From positions 1 to 54,584 of the forward strand of contig NZ_JYFE01000040.1 of NCBI RefSeq assembly GCF_000877395.1: 54,584 nt of DNA, in the 5' to 3' direction. The notes beneath the pieces were generated by a model. That model was not told the origin of the DNA. It made no database searches and was given only the letters and a program-made list of their open reading frames with translations. The stretch is from Jannaschia aquimarina. Its GTDB lineage: Bacteria > Pseudomonadota > Alphaproteobacteria > Rhodobacterales > Rhodobacteraceae. Below, in pieces: positions 44,606 through 54,132 of the stretch (positions are counted from its first letter, which is position 1; each line of letters opens with the position of its first letter). Both the position numbers and the translations under genes were made by a program.

Positions 44606-45194
44606 AGATCATCTCGTCGTGACCGCCGCCAGCGCAGATGAAGGCGCGGACCATATCTCGAATGCCATCGGCATCCGTCCGGAGATCGTGGGACGCCATG
44701 CGGCCATGGGAACCTGGAACCGTCTCATGGGCCTCGGCGGGCCGTATCTGGAGGCGATCACGATCGACCCGGATGGCACCGCACCAAACCGTCCGCGCTG
44801 GTATGCGCTCGACGATCGAACGGGCCCGGCCGCGCTTACGAACTGGGCTTTGCGCGTGCCGGACCTGGAGGCGGCGGTTGCGCATGTGCCCGACGCGGGA
44901 ACGATCCTCGACTTCGCGCGTGACGACCTGCATTGGCGGATGGCGGTGCCCGACGATGGGCATCTCCCGTTTCACGGCTGCTTCCCGGCCCTGATCCAGT
45001 GGCTCACACCGCCGCCCGTGTTCCCGGACAGCGGTTGCCACCTGGAACATCTCGTCATCGCGCACCCGGAGCCCGGCACATTGGCTCACGCTCTGCACGC
45101 GTTGACGGACGATCCGGCCATCGAGATCGTCGCGGGAACGCCGGGTTTGAGGGCGCGGATCGCGACGCCCACGGGATTGCACGACCTGACATGA
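44595..45194 (+). CDS. VOC family (glyoxalase-like) protein
   Basis: 199 residues. MASIDHLVVTAASADEGADHI and the distal HLEHLVIAHPEPGT mark two halves of a vicinal-oxygen-chelate fold of the glyoxalase-like type (PF13468-style). Substrate unknown. ATG 44595 overlaps the divergent start region of the folate gene. The stop overlaps the zincin start (ATGA). Confidence 0.82.
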   Translation: MASIDHLVVTAASADEGADHISNAIGIRPEIVGRHAAMGTWNRLMGLGGPYLEAITIDPDGTAPNRPRWYALDDRTGPAALTNWALRVPDLEAAVAHVPDAGTILDFARDDLHWRMAVPDDGHLPFHGCFPALIQWLTPPPVFPDSGCHLEHLVIAHPEPGTLAHALHALTDDPAIEIVAGTPGLRARIATPTGLHDLT

Positions 45195-45586
45195 GCGACG
45201 CCGTCGCGCCAGATGGGGACACCCTGCTCGCGCTGGCCGAAGAAACGCGTGCCTCGCTGCCGGAGGCGTTCGGACCAGCAGCGGCAGAGGTCCTCATCTC
45301 CGTCGAGGATTGGCCGTCGGAAGACATGCTGGACGAGCTTCAGATCGGCGACCCTTACGATCTGACCGGCCTTTACGAAGGCACGCCTCTGACGGAGCGG
45401 AGCGTGGACTTTCCCGACCCGCCCTCACGGATCACGCTGTTCCGTCGTCCGATCCTCGACGAATGGTCGGATCGGGGAGATGTGACGCTCCGCGCGCTGG
45501 TGTCGCACGTCACGATCCACGAATTCGCTCACCATTTCGGGTGGAGCGACGATGACATCGCCACCATCGACCGTTGGTGGGAATAG
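45191..45586 (+). CDS. Small zincin-like metallopeptidase
   Basis: A 131-residue protein of the minimal zincin family PF06262. The zinc motif is THEFAHHFGWSDDDI (HExxH plus downstream Asp), at the C-terminus as expected. N-terminal part: LPEAFGPAAAEVLISVED and LTGLYEGTPL, both typical. Substrate unknown. Coupled to the VOC gene by ATGA. Confidence 0.9.
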   Translation: MSDAVAPDGDTLLALAEETRASLPEAFGPAAAEVLISVEDWPSEDMLDELQIGDPYDLTGLYEGTPLTERSVDFPDPPSRITLFRRPILDEWSDRGDVTLRALVSHVTIHEFAHHFGWSDDDIATIDRWWE

Positions 45587-45686
45587 ACGTAAGAGTTTCC
45601 CGGGAATACGGCGGTAGAGCCGATCGCTTCCGACACGGTCGGCCCCTCACTACCCCGGAAACGCCGCTGCGCCCGCTTCCGGTGTG

Positions 45687-45708
45687 CCGGACCGCTCTCA
45701 CGGTCCGG
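45687..45708. terminator. Hairpin between the zincin gene and carD
   Basis: An 8-bp perfect stem CCGGACCG/CGGTCCGG with loop CTCTCA lies between two converging genes. No U-run on either side, so it would be an atypical, possibly bidirectional, terminator. Position and stem strength are the only support. Confidence 0.4.
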
Positions 45709-45715
45709 GAAACGA

Positions 45716-46219
45716 TCAGGCCGCGCGAGCCGTCAGGATCTCGTCGACGGCCTTCAGGGCGCCGTCCTCATCCATGCCCTGCACGGCAGCAAGTTCACGG
45801 GTCAGCCGGTCGAGCGCCGCCTCGTAGAGCTGACGCTCGGAGTACGATTGCTCCCGCTGCTCGTCGTTGCGGTGAAGGTCTCGCACCACTTCGGCGATGG
45901 CGATCAGGTCACCCGAATTGATCTTGGCTTCATATTCCTGCGCCCGACGGGACCACATGGCCTTCTTGACCTTCGCCTTGCCCTTCAGCGTCGTCATCGC
46001 CTTGGTGACGATTTCGGGCGAAGAGAGGGAGCGCATCCCCACATCGCTGGCCTTGTTCGTCGGAACGGACAGCTTCATCTTGTCCTTGGTGAACTGGACG
46101 ACGAAGACTTCCAGCTCGAAACCCGCCACTTCCTGCTTTTCGATCGAGACGATCTGACCCACGCCGTGCGCAGGATAGACAACGAAGTCATTGGGGCGGA
46201 ACTCGGGCTTCTTCGACAT
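45716..46219 (-). CDS. carD: CarD family transcription regulator
   Basis: 167 residues. The N-terminal RNA-polymerase-interacting domain (FRPNDFVVYPAHGVGQIVSI, a Tudor-like fold) is followed by a helical DNA-binding domain (KAKVKKAMWSRRAQEYEAKI ... YEAALDRL). CarD-type proteins stabilise open promoter complexes and are common in alphaproteobacteria. ATG 46219 is chosen because GAGAGG is well placed; Met at 46225 would be too close to it. A GTTC-N7-GTTC element lies 148 bases upstream. Confidence 0.93.
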   Translation of the reverse strand: MSKKPEFRPNDFVVYPAHGVGQIVSIEKQEVAGFELEVFVVQFTKDKMKLSVPTNKASDVGMRSLSSPEIVTKAMTTLKGKAKVKKAMWSRRAQEYEAKINSGDLIAIAEVVRDLHRNDEQREQSYSERQLYEAALDRLTRELAAVQGMDEDGALKAVDEILTARAA

Positions 46220-46366
46220 GGGCATCCTCTCGATGTCTCTTGGCACGGGCCTATTCGCGGACAAGGCAAAACGCGGCCCCGAATCCCCTCGGAGTCGCGC
46301 TCCACGCGCTATTCAGGGCGGGACAAGGCCGTAAGCGACACGCCTCGTCCGCTTGGCAGACAGTCC

Positions 46367-46381
46367 GAACAGGGTCCGAAC
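46367..46381 (-). promoter_or_regulatory. LexA-like box (GTTC-N7-GTTC) upstream of carD
   Basis: On the minus strand the sequence is GTTCGGACCCTGTTC, an exact match to the alphaproteobacterial LexA consensus. A possible -10 (TATACG) lies just upstream on the same strand near 46393. By base composition about one such match is expected per window by chance, so this is a weak call. Confidence 0.35.
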
Positions 46382-46460
46382 GGTGGATCGTATAGCACAA
46401 AAATGGGTATCGCGAAAGCGTCATGCAAGCTGACGTATCGGCGACCGGATCGAAGGGGGC

Positions 46461-46796
46461 TTAGCCGCCCTCGCCCGGTTCTTCCGAGAACATCTCCATC
46501 TTGCCGTCCTTGCCGTCCATCTCATCGGCGTTCGGCAGCGGATCCTTCTTGGTGATGATCACGGGCCAGGCTTCGGAATACTTGCGGTTGAACTCGACCC
46601 ATTTCTCCATGTCCGGTTCGGTGTCCGGCCGGATCGCATCGGCGGGGCATTCCGGTTCGCAAACACCGCAATCGATGCATTCGTCGGGATGGATGACGAG
46701 CATGTTCTCGCCCTCGTAGAAGCAATCCACCGGGCAGACCTCGACGCAATCGGTGTACTTGCAGGCGATGCAATTGTCGGTGACGACATAGGTCAT
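46461..46796 (-). CDS. fdxA: Seven-iron ferredoxin FdxA
   Basis: 111 residues. Two cluster motifs: [14 protein letters not shown] (3Fe-4S plus one ligand) and [12 protein letters not shown] (4Fe-4S), the pattern of FdxA-type 7Fe ferredoxins, with an acidic C-terminal extension. Low-potential electron carrier in the cytoplasm. 56 bases downstream of the S4 gene on the same strand. Confidence 0.96.
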   Translation of the reverse strand: MTYVVTDNCIACKYTDCVEVCPVDCFYEGENMLVIHPDECIDCGVCEPECPADAIRPDTEPDMEKWVEFNRKYSEAWPVIITKKDPLPNADEMDGKDGKMEMFSEEPGEGG

Positions 46797-46852
46797 TCAG
46801 GATGGTCCCTCGGCGAGTTCCGGGGCGGGTCTATCGACCACCGGTCCGGGGT

Positions 46853-47209
46853 TCAAGCTGGCCCTTCGTCGCCGTCCTGCCTGCGTGTTTCGTCGAGTTT
46901 GCGGCGGTCGCGGCCAGTGGGTCGTGGCCCTGCGCGCGGGACAGGCGGGGGGGTCTGGTCCACATAGAGATTGCGTGCTTCCTCGGCCGGTCCGCGCCGT
47001 GTTCCCAAGGCCGCAACCTCGACCACACGAACCTGCCGGCCTTGCGGAAAGGTCAGCATGTCGCCCTCACCGACGACCTGTGCCGGCTTCTCGACCCGCT
47101 CTCCGTTCAGGCGCACGCGCCCCTCGCCGATCACACGAGCGGCGAGGCTGCGGGTCTTGAAGAAGCGGGCATGCCACAGCCACTTGTCGAGCCGCAGCCG
47201 CTCCGCCAC
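46853..47209 (-). CDS. S4-domain RNA-binding protein (Hsp15-like)
   Basis: 118 residues. The S4 fold sits at the start: RLDKWLWHARFFKTRSLAA, then GRVRLNGERVEKP. The basic, Pro-rich tail is probably disordered. Hsp15 relatives bind stalled 50S subunits. The start is GTG 47209, 3 bases after the helicase stop, so translation is coupled to it. A link to RNA or ribosome quality control with the helicase is inference. Confidence 0.9.
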   Translation of the reverse strand: MAERLRLDKWLWHARFFKTRSLAARVIGEGRVRLNGERVEKPAQVVGEGDMLTFPQGRQVRVVEVAALGTRRGPAEEARNLYVDQTPPPVPRAGPRPTGRDRRKLDETRRQDGDEGPA

Positions 47210-47212
47210 GCG

Positions 47213-50092
47213 CTACTTGTCCTTGAGCGCCGCCAGAGCGGCGAACGGGTTGTCCGGGTCGATCTTGTCGGATTTGCGCGGCTTCGATTCGAAATTCCGG
47301 GGGCCGCGATCCTTGCCTCCGGACTTGGGGCCCCGGGGTTTGCCCTTGGGCTTGCCTTTGCCCTTTGGCCCGCGCGATCGCTCTCCACCTTCCTCGCGGC
47401 GCGGCCCACGACCCTGGCGCCGCGGCGCCCAAGTGAAGGTGTAGAAGACCTCCGTCTCGTCGGTCGGCGCGACCTCATCGGCCGTCTCGGAGGGTGGAAC
47501 GGGCGCCTCGCCGTCCTCGTGGATTGGCGGCGCCGCCTCTTGCGACGTTTCCGTAGGCGGCTCCGCCGGCGGAGCCTCCATCGGGGGCGCCTCCGGGGTC
47601 TCGGACGGGGCATCCGGCAACTCCGGTGGTTGCGCTGGCGGGGTCTCGGACGGCTGAGACGGCGCTTCCTGCGGCGGATCGGGCACCTCCGGCGCACTCG
47701 GGTCACCGGCATCGGCGACCGGGCGCACCTTCGGGCGCTCGCCCTTTTCGGCGGCATAGCCGAGACCCTGCATGAGGTCCGCGAACTGCTCCAGCGTCAT
47801 GCCCGTGATCGACAGCATGTCCGCCGTCGCCTCGAAACCGGCGCGGGTATCGGCGCCTCGGATCATGTCGGCCAGACGCTCCAGCATGTCGATCCGGATC
47901 GCGCGCTGCCCGGCCGCGCGGTAGCCTGCCATGGCCCAGTACCCCCCGGGCATCCCCTGCGTCGCCGGCACCGTGACCAGTCCGGGAGGCGGAGCCTCGG
48001 GGAAATCGTCAAGGCCTTTCCACAGCGACCAGAGCACCAAACGCAGGCGCGTCGGCGCAGGCTTCAGCAGGTCGGGCAGAAAGATCGTGTATTGCCCGAA
48101 GCGGACCTTGTGCTTGCGCAGCGACCCGCGCGCGTCCTGATCAAGATCCCGCACCTCCTGCGCGACCTCGGACCGGGGCAGCACGCCGAACGCCTCGCGC
48201 AGGCGGAAGGCGAACCCGCGTGCGAGACCGGTCAAGGTCTCGTCCCGTTCCATCGCCACCAAGGGCTCGAAAGCGGCGGCGATCTTGCGATCCACGAAAT
48301 GCTGCAGGCGGCGGCGGACCTTTTCAGCGACGTCCGCGCCCGCGTCGTCGTCGACAAAGGCCACGACGCCGGGCTTGAGCGGGTCGTCGCCCTTGGCGAT
48401 CCTGCCCACCGCGTCGGAACCCCACATGAGGCCACCCTGTTCGGTGAAGTCCATCTCCGTGTCGGGCGCATTGTAGAACCGGTCGGCGCGCAGATGCAGC
48501 TCGGGCCGAAGCGCCGCGGCGGCGGCCTGCGCGACGGTCTTGGCCTCGTCCGGCGAGGTCGATCCGGTCTGATGGAAGCGGAATCCCTCGAGCCGGCCCA
48601 GCGCCTCGCCCTCCACGGTGACGGTCCCGTCCTTGTCGATCTCGGCCACGAGGCCCTCCTTCATCTTCAACCGCCTGAGCAGCACGCTGGTCCGCCTGTC
48701 CACGAACCGCGCCGTCAGCGCATCGTGCAGCGCATCCGACAAGCGGTCCTCTACCGCGCGCGTCGCCTCGCGCCAATGGGCGTCGTTCTCGACCCAACCC
48801 TTGCGCTGAGCGACGTAGGTCCATGTGCGGACATATGCCAACCGCTTGGACAACGTGTCTATGTCGCCTTGCGTGCGGTCGATGCGCTTGACCTGCCGGG
48901 CAAACCAGTCTTCGGGCACGCGGCCCTGTCCGTGCAGGAAATCGAAGATGCGGGCCAGCATGTTCGTATGCTCGCTATGACTGATCCCCTGGAAATCGGG
49001 AATGCGGCAGACGTCCCACAGCATTCGGACATCCCGCCCGTCCGTCAGGCGTCGGCGCACACCTTCCAGATCGGACAAGGTGCGCAGCGAAGCGAGGTCG
49101 TCCGCCTCCCGGCCGCGGGTCAAGATCTCGTGATCCGACGGCGCTTCCAGCGAGGCGATCAACGCCTCGAGACTGGCGAATTCCAGCCGGTCATTGCGCC
49201 ACATCAGGCGGTCGATGGGCTTGAAGCGGTGTTCGGTGATCGCTTCGATCACGCCTTCGTCCAATGGCGCGGCCTCCCCCGTCGTCCCGAACGTGCCCGG
49301 CTGCGTGTAGCGCCCCGCCCGCCCGGCGATCTGTCCTAGCTCGTGCGGCATCAACGGCCTGATCCGGCGCCCGTCGAATTTGGAGGTGGCGGAAAAGGCG
49401 ACGTGCCGGATGTCGAGATTCAGACCCATCCCGATCGCATCGGTGGCGACCAGATAATCGACGTCCCCGTTCTGGTACATCGCCACCTGGGCGTTCCGCG
49501 TCCGCGGCGAGAGCGCGCCCATGACGACCGCCGCCCCGCCCTTCTGGCGGCGCAGAAGCTCCGCGATCGCGTAGACCGAGTCGACGCTGAATCCCACGAT
49601 GGCGGAACGCGCGGGCATCCGGCTGATCTTCTTGGCGCCGGTATAGGTGAGGTCGCTGAATCGCTCTCGCCGGATGACCTGCGCTTCGGGGACGAGGCGC
49701 GCGATGGCGGGCCGCATCGTGTCCGATCCCATGAACAGGGTCTCGTGCAGGCCGCGCATGTTCAGCAGCCGGTCGGTGAAGACGTGCCCCCGCTCCGGAT
49801 CGGCGCAGAGCTGGATCTCGTCGACGGCCACGAAATCGCAGCCCAACCCCTGCGGCATGGCCTCGACCGTGCAGACCCAGTAGGCCGCGCGGGAGGGGAC
49901 GATCCGCTCCTCCCCGGTGACCAGCGCCACGACCGAAGGCCCCCGCGCCGCGACAAGCCGGTCGTAGACCTCGCGGGCCAGCAATCGCAGCGGCAAACCG
50001 ATCAGACCGGTGCGATGGCCAAGCATCCGGTCCAGTGCGTAATGGGTCTTCCCGGTGTTCGTCGGCCCCAGGACGGCGGCGATGCGGGGCAA
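47213..50092 (-). CDS. SUV3-like DExH RNA helicase
   Basis: 959 residues. Motor at the extreme N-terminus: Walker A VLGPTNTGKTHYA, VDEIQLC as motif II, MGLNLDIRHVAFS, and the QIAGRAGRY motif VI. The C-terminal SUV3-type region follows to about residue 750. Then a Pro/Glu/Ala-rich linker (about 760-880) and a basic RG/K-rich tail (RRQGRGPRREEGG, GKGKPKGKPRG). The start is TTG 50092, 2 bases after the TPR stop; the first ATG comes after Walker A and cannot be used. Likely role in RNA unwinding or decay, as for mitochondrial SUV3. Confidence 0.88.
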   Translation of the reverse strand: MPRIAAVLGPTNTGKTHYALDRMLGHRTGLIGLPLRLLAREVYDRLVAARGPSVVALVTGEERIVPSRAAYWVCTVEAMPQGLGCDFVAVDEIQLCADPERGHVFTDRLLNMRGLHETLFMGSDTMRPAIARLVPEAQVIRRERFSDLTYTGAKKISRMPARSAIVGFSVDSVYAIAELLRRQKGGAAVVMGALSPRTRNAQVAMYQNGDVDYLVATDAIGMGLNLDIRHVAFSATSKFDGRRIRPLMPHELGQIAGRAGRYTQPGTFGTTGEAAPLDEGVIEAITEHRFKPIDRLMWRNDRLEFASLEALIASLEAPSDHEILTRGREADDLASLRTLSDLEGVRRRLTDGRDVRMLWDVCRIPDFQGISHSEHTNMLARIFDFLHGQGRVPEDWFARQVKRIDRTQGDIDTLSKRLAYVRTWTYVAQRKGWVENDAHWREATRAVEDRLSDALHDALTARFVDRRTSVLLRRLKMKEGLVAEIDKDGTVTVEGEALGRLEGFRFHQTGSTSPDEAKTVAQAAAAALRPELHLRADRFYNAPDTEMDFTEQGGLMWGSDAVGRIAKGDDPLKPGVVAFVDDDAGADVAEKVRRRLQHFVDRKIAAAFEPLVAMERDETLTGLARGFAFRLREAFGVLPRSEVAQEVRDLDQDARGSLRKHKVRFGQYTIFLPDLLKPAPTRLRLVLWSLWKGLDDFPEAPPPGLVTVPATQGMPGGYWAMAGYRAAGQRAIRIDMLERLADMIRGADTRAGFEATADMLSITGMTLEQFADLMQGLGYAAEKGERPKVRPVADAGDPSAPEVPDPPQEAPSQPSETPPAQPPELPDAPSETPEAPPMEAPPAEPPTETSQEAAPPIHEDGEAPVPPSETADEVAPTDETEVFYTFTWAPRRQGRGPRREEGGERSRGPKGKGKPKGKPRGPKSGGKDRGPRNFESKPRKSDKIDPDNPFAALAALKDK

Positions 50093-50094
50093 GC

Positions 50095-50703
50095 CTAGAG
50101 GGTCCGACCGCCTGTCACGGCCTCCAGACGCTCTACGGCGCCGGACACGTTCTGTTCGGCTGGATAGATCTCCTGCGCCCGACGGAAGGCATTGAGGGCG
50201 GCGCGATCCTCGCCGAGCTGCTCCAGGATGATGCCCAGACCGGCCAATGCGCCGAAATGGCGCGGCTCGAGGATCAGGGTCTGCTCGATATCCGCCAAGG
50301 CCATTCCGGTCTCTTCGGCCATGAAGAAAGCTTCGGCGCGCTTGTTCCACGCTTCGGCAAAGCCGGGCGCATGGTCCGTCGCCGCGGTCAGGTGGGCGAT
50401 CGCCCGCGACCAATCCTCGCGGGACATCGCATCGGCCGCCCGCCGCATGAGAACGTCGATGGTGGGGCTGCCCGAGCGCGACCACCTCTCCAGAACCTCG
50501 TTGGCAAGACGATCCGCCTCGGCGGGATCGGCTTCGGATGCCAGCATGTCGAGCAAGACCTGCGGATCCTCGGACAACACGTCCGGCGCGTCCGACGGAA
50601 TGTCCACCGGCGCGGACTCGGCCTCTTGCGCCGCCGAGAACGTCGCGTAACTGCAAGCCAACGCCACGAAAGCGGCCTTGAGGGTGACGCAGGGGTCAAT
50701 CAT
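50095..50703 (-). CDS. Exported TPR-repeat protein
   Basis: 202 residues. A signal-like N-terminus (MIDPCVTLKAAFVALACSYATFSAAQ), then an acidic stretch and about three TPR repeats (AFFMAEETGMALADIEQTLIL, HFGALAGLGIILEQLGEDR...). Periplasmic protein-interaction role suspected; no partner can be named. ATG 50703 has GGAG at suitable distance; TTG 50715 is the other option. It diverges from the SCP2 gene (38 bases between starts). Confidence 0.8.
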   Translation of the reverse strand: MIDPCVTLKAAFVALACSYATFSAAQEAESAPVDIPSDAPDVLSEDPQVLLDMLASEADPAEADRLANEVLERWSRSGSPTIDVLMRRAADAMSREDWSRAIAHLTAATDHAPGFAEAWNKRAEAFFMAEETGMALADIEQTLILEPRHFGALAGLGIILEQLGEDRAALNAFRRAQEIYPAEQNVSGAVERLEAVTGGRTL

Positions 50704-50741
50704 CCTAGGCTCCAAGCTTCCATCGACCGTATGAGGACACC

Positions 50742-51026
50742 ATGAGCGATATCGTCAACCAGGCCGTCACCCAACTCTCGGAAAAGATCGGGTCCTTCGA
50801 CGGGTCCGTCAAGTTCGTGATCGAAGATGAGGGTTCGATCATGGTCGATGACGCCGGCGTCCGCGCGGGCGACGAGGAGGCCGATTGCACCATGACCGCC
50901 GATGCGGACACGTTCCGCGGCATCCTCGACGGCGACGTCAATCCGACGGCGGCGTTCATGTCCGGCAAGCTGAAAGTCGATGGCGACATGGGCCAGGCGA
51001 TGAAGCTGGGCGCGCAGCTCGGGTGA
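50742..51026 (+). CDS. SCP2 sterol-binding domain protein
   Basis: 94 residues, a single SCP2 domain: FDGSVKFVIEDEGSIMVDD, CTMTADADTFRGILDGDVNP, AAFMSGKLKVDGDMGQAMKL. Binds lipid-like ligands in known relatives. Its stop overlaps the GTG start of the alpha/beta hydrolase, suggesting that they act on a common lipid or acyl compound; that is inference. Confidence 0.92.
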   Translation: MSDIVNQAVTQLSEKIGSFDGSVKFVIEDEGSIMVDDAGVRAGDEEADCTMTADADTFRGILDGDVNPTAAFMSGKLKVDGDMGQAMKLGAQLG

Positions 51027-52012
51027 ACACGACCACACATCCCGTTCCGGCACCCTATCATGCCGACGTCGCCGCCGGCCCGCCCAGCGGCCATGCCGTC
51101 TGGGCGGAGGCGTCGGACGGGACGCGGGTGCGCATTGCGCTCTGGCCGCTGGATGGGGCGCGTGGCACCGTCCTCATGTTTCCCGGGCGCACCGAATACT
51201 GCGAAAAGTACTCCGACGCCGCGGCTCACTTCGCTGCGAAGGGTTACACCTCGGCCGCAATCGACTGGCGCGGTCAAGGCCTGACGGAGCGTCCGCGCCG
51301 CAACCGGCTTTCGGGCCATGTCGGCGACTTCGACCATTTCCAGCAGGACGTCGAGGCCATGCTGTCCGCCGTCGAAGCGTCGGATCTGCCCCGGCCATGG
51401 CACCTGCTTGCCCATTCCATGGGTGGACTGATCGGTCTGCGCGCCCTGATGGAAGGTCTGGACGTCGCATCCGCGACCTTTTCCGGCCCCATGTGGGAAC
51501 TGACGCTGGTTCCCAGCCGCCGCCAGATGGCGCGCTTCATCTCCAAGCTGGGGACCGCCATCGGGCTGGGAGAGGCGGCGGCCCCAGCTTCGGGCAAGTC
51601 GGCCGATCCGGCGGGCAATGTCTTCGAGGGCAATCTTCTGACCACAGACCCGGAGATGTTCGCCTGGATGAAGCGGCAGGTCACGACCTACCCGGATCTC
51701 GCGCTCGGCGCCCCGTCGCTGAGCTGGCTGCGCGCCGCGTTTTGGGAGATGGAGACGCTTGAAGACCGCCCCAGTCCGGCCGTTCCGACGCTGACGCTGC
51801 TTGGCGGCGACGAGGCGATCGTCGATCCCGACGAGATCCGCGAGCGCATGGCCGACTGGCCCGGCGGCACCCTGCTCGAGCTTCCGGGCCTGCGGCACGA
51901 GGTCCTGATGGAAAATGACGAGACCCGCGCGGACCTGTTCGGCCGCATCGTGGCTCATATGGACGCGGCCGTTGCAGGCGCGCCATCCGCACCGTTGGAG
52001 CGTCAGGCCTGA
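51023..52012 (+). CDS. Alpha/beta hydrolase (monoacylglycerol-lipase-like)
   Basis: 329 residues. Nucleophile elbow AHSMGGLIG (G/AxSxG), oxyanion region MFPGRTEYCEKY, catalytic Asp near GGDEAIVDPDE, and His in GLRHEVLMEND. The pattern is that of lysophospholipase/monoacylglycerol lipase (PldB-like). The start is GTG 51023 inside the SCP2 stop (GTGA). It is convergent with lolD, 16 bases apart. Confidence 0.88.
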   Translation: MNTTTHPVPAPYHADVAAGPPSGHAVWAEASDGTRVRIALWPLDGARGTVLMFPGRTEYCEKYSDAAAHFAAKGYTSAAIDWRGQGLTERPRRNRLSGHVGDFDHFQQDVEAMLSAVEASDLPRPWHLLAHSMGGLIGLRALMEGLDVASATFSGPMWELTLVPSRRQMARFISKLGTAIGLGEAAAPASGKSADPAGNVFEGNLLTTDPEMFAWMKRQVTTYPDLALGAPSLSWLRAAFWEMETLEDRPSPAVPTLTLLGGDEAIVDPDEIRERMADWPGGTLLELPGLRHEVLMENDETRADLFGRIVAHMDAAVAGAPSAPLERQA

Positions 52013-52028
52013 CGACCGAGTCCGCGCG

Positions 52029-52703
52029 TCACACCAGTTGGCCGCCCTCCAGTCGGACCTGACGGTCCATCCGCGCTGCAAGATCCAGATTGTGGGTCGC
52101 GATCAGGGCCGCCATCCCCCGCTCCCGCACCAGCGAGACCAGGGCCTCGAACACCGTGTCGGATGTCCCCGGGTCCAGATTGCCCGTCGGCTCGTCCGCC
52201 AGCAGAAGGTCGGGCGCGTTCGCCAATGCCCGGCAGAACGCGGCGCGCTGCTGCTCGCCGCCGGACATCTCCGCCGGACGATGGTCGGCCCTGTGAGACA
52301 GTCCCACCCGCCCCAGCAGATCGAGCGCGCGCGCGCGGGCCTCGCGGTCCGACACGCCGTCGGCGAGTTGCGGCAGGATCACGTTCTCGGCCGCCGTGAA
52401 CTCCGGCAGCAAGTGATGGAATTGATAGACGAAGCCCACACGCTGCCGCCGGACCCTGGTCCGTTGGCGGTCCGACGCATCGGTCAGATCGTCTCCGCCG
52501 ACGATCACCCGCCCCCGGTCGGGGCTGTCGAGCAGGCCCGCGATATGCAGCAGGGTCGACTTGCCGGCGCCCGAGGGGGCGACCAGCGCGCAAAGCTCCC
52601 CCGGAGCGAGGGCCAAGTCGACGCTTTGCAGAACGACGATCTCGGCCGGCGTGCCTGCATTGTAGGCCTTGGCGATCCCCTCGAGGCGAAGGGTCTCATT
52701 CAT
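52029..52703 (-). CDS. lolD: Lipoprotein-releasing ABC transporter ATPase LolD
   Basis: 224 residues. Walker [10 protein letters not shown], signature [11 protein letters not shown], Walker [14 protein letters not shown]. Length and order (directly downstream of, and overlapping, the permease) indicate LolD of the LolCDE complex that moves lipoproteins from the inner membrane to LolA. MacB-type exporters have the same ATPase class, so assignment relies on the permease. Confidence 0.93.
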   Translation of the reverse strand: MNETLRLEGIAKAYNAGTPAEIVVLQSVDLALAPGELCALVAPSGAGKSTLLHIAGLLDSPDRGRVIVGGDDLTDASDRQRTRVRRQRVGFVYQFHHLLPEFTAAENVILPQLADGVSDREARARALDLLGRVGLSHRADHRPAEMSGGEQQRAAFCRALANAPDLLLADEPTGNLDPGTSDTVFEALVSLVRERGMAALIATHNLDLAARMDRQVRLEGGQLV

Positions 52704-53967
52704 AGCGCAGCGCCTCGACAGGGTTCATGCGCGCCGCCCGCCGCGCCGGGAAGATCGTCACCAGAAAGCTGAGCGTTAGCGACAAGATCACCGCCGACAG
52801 CACGTCCGCGACTTCCAGACGGGCCGGCAACGACGAAAGAAGCCGCGTCGACGGATCCCAGACCCCGCCCCCCGCGGCCCAGTTCACGAAGTCGAAGATC
52901 GGGTCGATGTAGATGGCGAAAAGGCATCCCATCGCCACGCCGACCACGGTTCCGGCCACGCCGATGGACGCGCCGCACAGGAAGAAGACGCGGAGGACTG
53001 TCCCCTCCGTCAGGCCCATCGTGCGCAGGATGCCGATGTCCCGGCCCTTGTTCTTGACCAGCATGACCAGCCCTGAGGTGATGTTCAGCGTCGCGATGAT
53101 GACCAGCAGCGACAGGATGATGAACATCACGTTGTCTTCCATCTGCAGGGCCTGCAGATATCCGCCATTCGCGTCCTGCCATGTCCAGAAATAGACGTCG
53201 TCTCCCGCGACGGCGGCCAGGCGGGGGATCACCTCGTCCAGTGCCTCGGGATCGTCGAGCGCGACCTGCACCTCTTCCGCCTGTCCGGGGAGGTTGAAAT
53301 AGACCTGAGCCTCCTCGAACGGCATGTAGACGCGCAGGCTGTCGATGTCGAAGCGGCCGACCCGGAAGACGTAGGCGACCGGATAGGCCTTGACCCTAGG
53401 GCTTGTCCCGAAGGCCGTGCGCACGCCGTCCGGAGAGATGATCCGCACCCGGTCGCCCACGGTCACGCCAAGCTTGCGCGCCACGCCGGCGCCCAGGGCG
53501 ATGCTCTCTCCGGTGAGGTCTGCGAGGGTGCCGGCGCTTTCCTCGGGTTCGGAGACGCGGGGGACCTGGGCGATGTCTTCGGGGCGCATGCCGAGGACCT
53601 GGACCCCGGCATTGCGGCCATTGGCGGAGGCCATGACCTCGCCCACGACGACGGGCGCGACGCGGGCGACGCCGTCGACGTCGCGCAGGCGGGCGGCGAC
53701 CTCGTCATAGTCGGTGAGGCTGCGCGCCACGAGGCCCTGCTCGGTCACACGGCCGGAGGAAAGGACGCTGACATGGGGGTTCGCACCGATGATCGTGTCC
53801 ACGAATTCGTAGCGAAACCCGGACCTTACGGCAAGCGTGGCAATCAGCGCGAAGACGGCGAGCGCGATACCGACCAGGCTGATCCAGGTCATCACGCTGA
53901 TGCCCCCTTCGGAGCGGCGGGCGCGCAGGTAGCGCCATGCGATCATGCGTTCGTGGCGTTGGAACAT
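52696..53967 (-). CDS. lolC: Lipoprotein-releasing ABC transporter permease LolC/LolE
   Basis: 423 residues. One N-terminal transmembrane helix (about 25-48, [20 protein letters not shown]), a large periplasmic domain, then three helices (about 270-300, 315-350, 380-405), the FtsX/MacB-type topology of LolC/E. N-terminal [21 protein letters not shown] and the C-terminal [16 protein letters not shown] are typical. A single lolC-type gene is present, as usual in alphaproteobacteria. It overlaps lolD by 8 bases. About 165 bases upstream lies the GTGCAC repeat array. Confidence 0.93.
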   Translation of the reverse strand: MFQRHERMIAWRYLRARRSEGGISVMTWISLVGIALAVFALIATLAVRSGFRYEFVDTIIGANPHVSVLSSGRVTEQGLVARSLTDYDEVAARLRDVDGVARVAPVVVGEVMASANGRNAGVQVLGMRPEDIAQVPRVSEPEESAGTLADLTGESIALGAGVARKLGVTVGDRVRIISPDGVRTAFGTSPRVKAYPVAYVFRVGRFDIDSLRVYMPFEEAQVYFNLPGQAEEVQVALDDPEALDEVIPRLAAVAGDDVYFWTWQDANGGYLQALQMEDNVMFIILSLLVIIATLNITSGLVMLVKNKGRDIGILRTMGLTEGTVLRVFFLCGASIGVAGTVVGVAMGCLFAIYIDPIFDFVNWAAGGGVWDPSTRLLSSLPARLEVADVLSAVILSLTLSFLVTIFPARRAARMNPVEALRYE

Positions 53968-54132
53968 GGGGCCTCCGTGCCTCGTCCGGGCCTAGGTGCG
54001 GGGGTTGGGAGGCAGGGTCAAGGTGGGCCCGCACGGGACAAAGGTTAATGCGACGTCCCGCCCGAACGGGTTTCCCCGTCTTGTCAGCACCTTGGCCGAT
54101 TCGGAGCCGGTCCGAGCCCCCATGCAAACACC

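Noticed and set aside
50092-50656. Extended helicase reading frame antisense-free up to 50656
   Set aside because: The upstream 188 codons overlap the TPR gene in another frame and are low-complexity; the helicase motor starts right after 50092.
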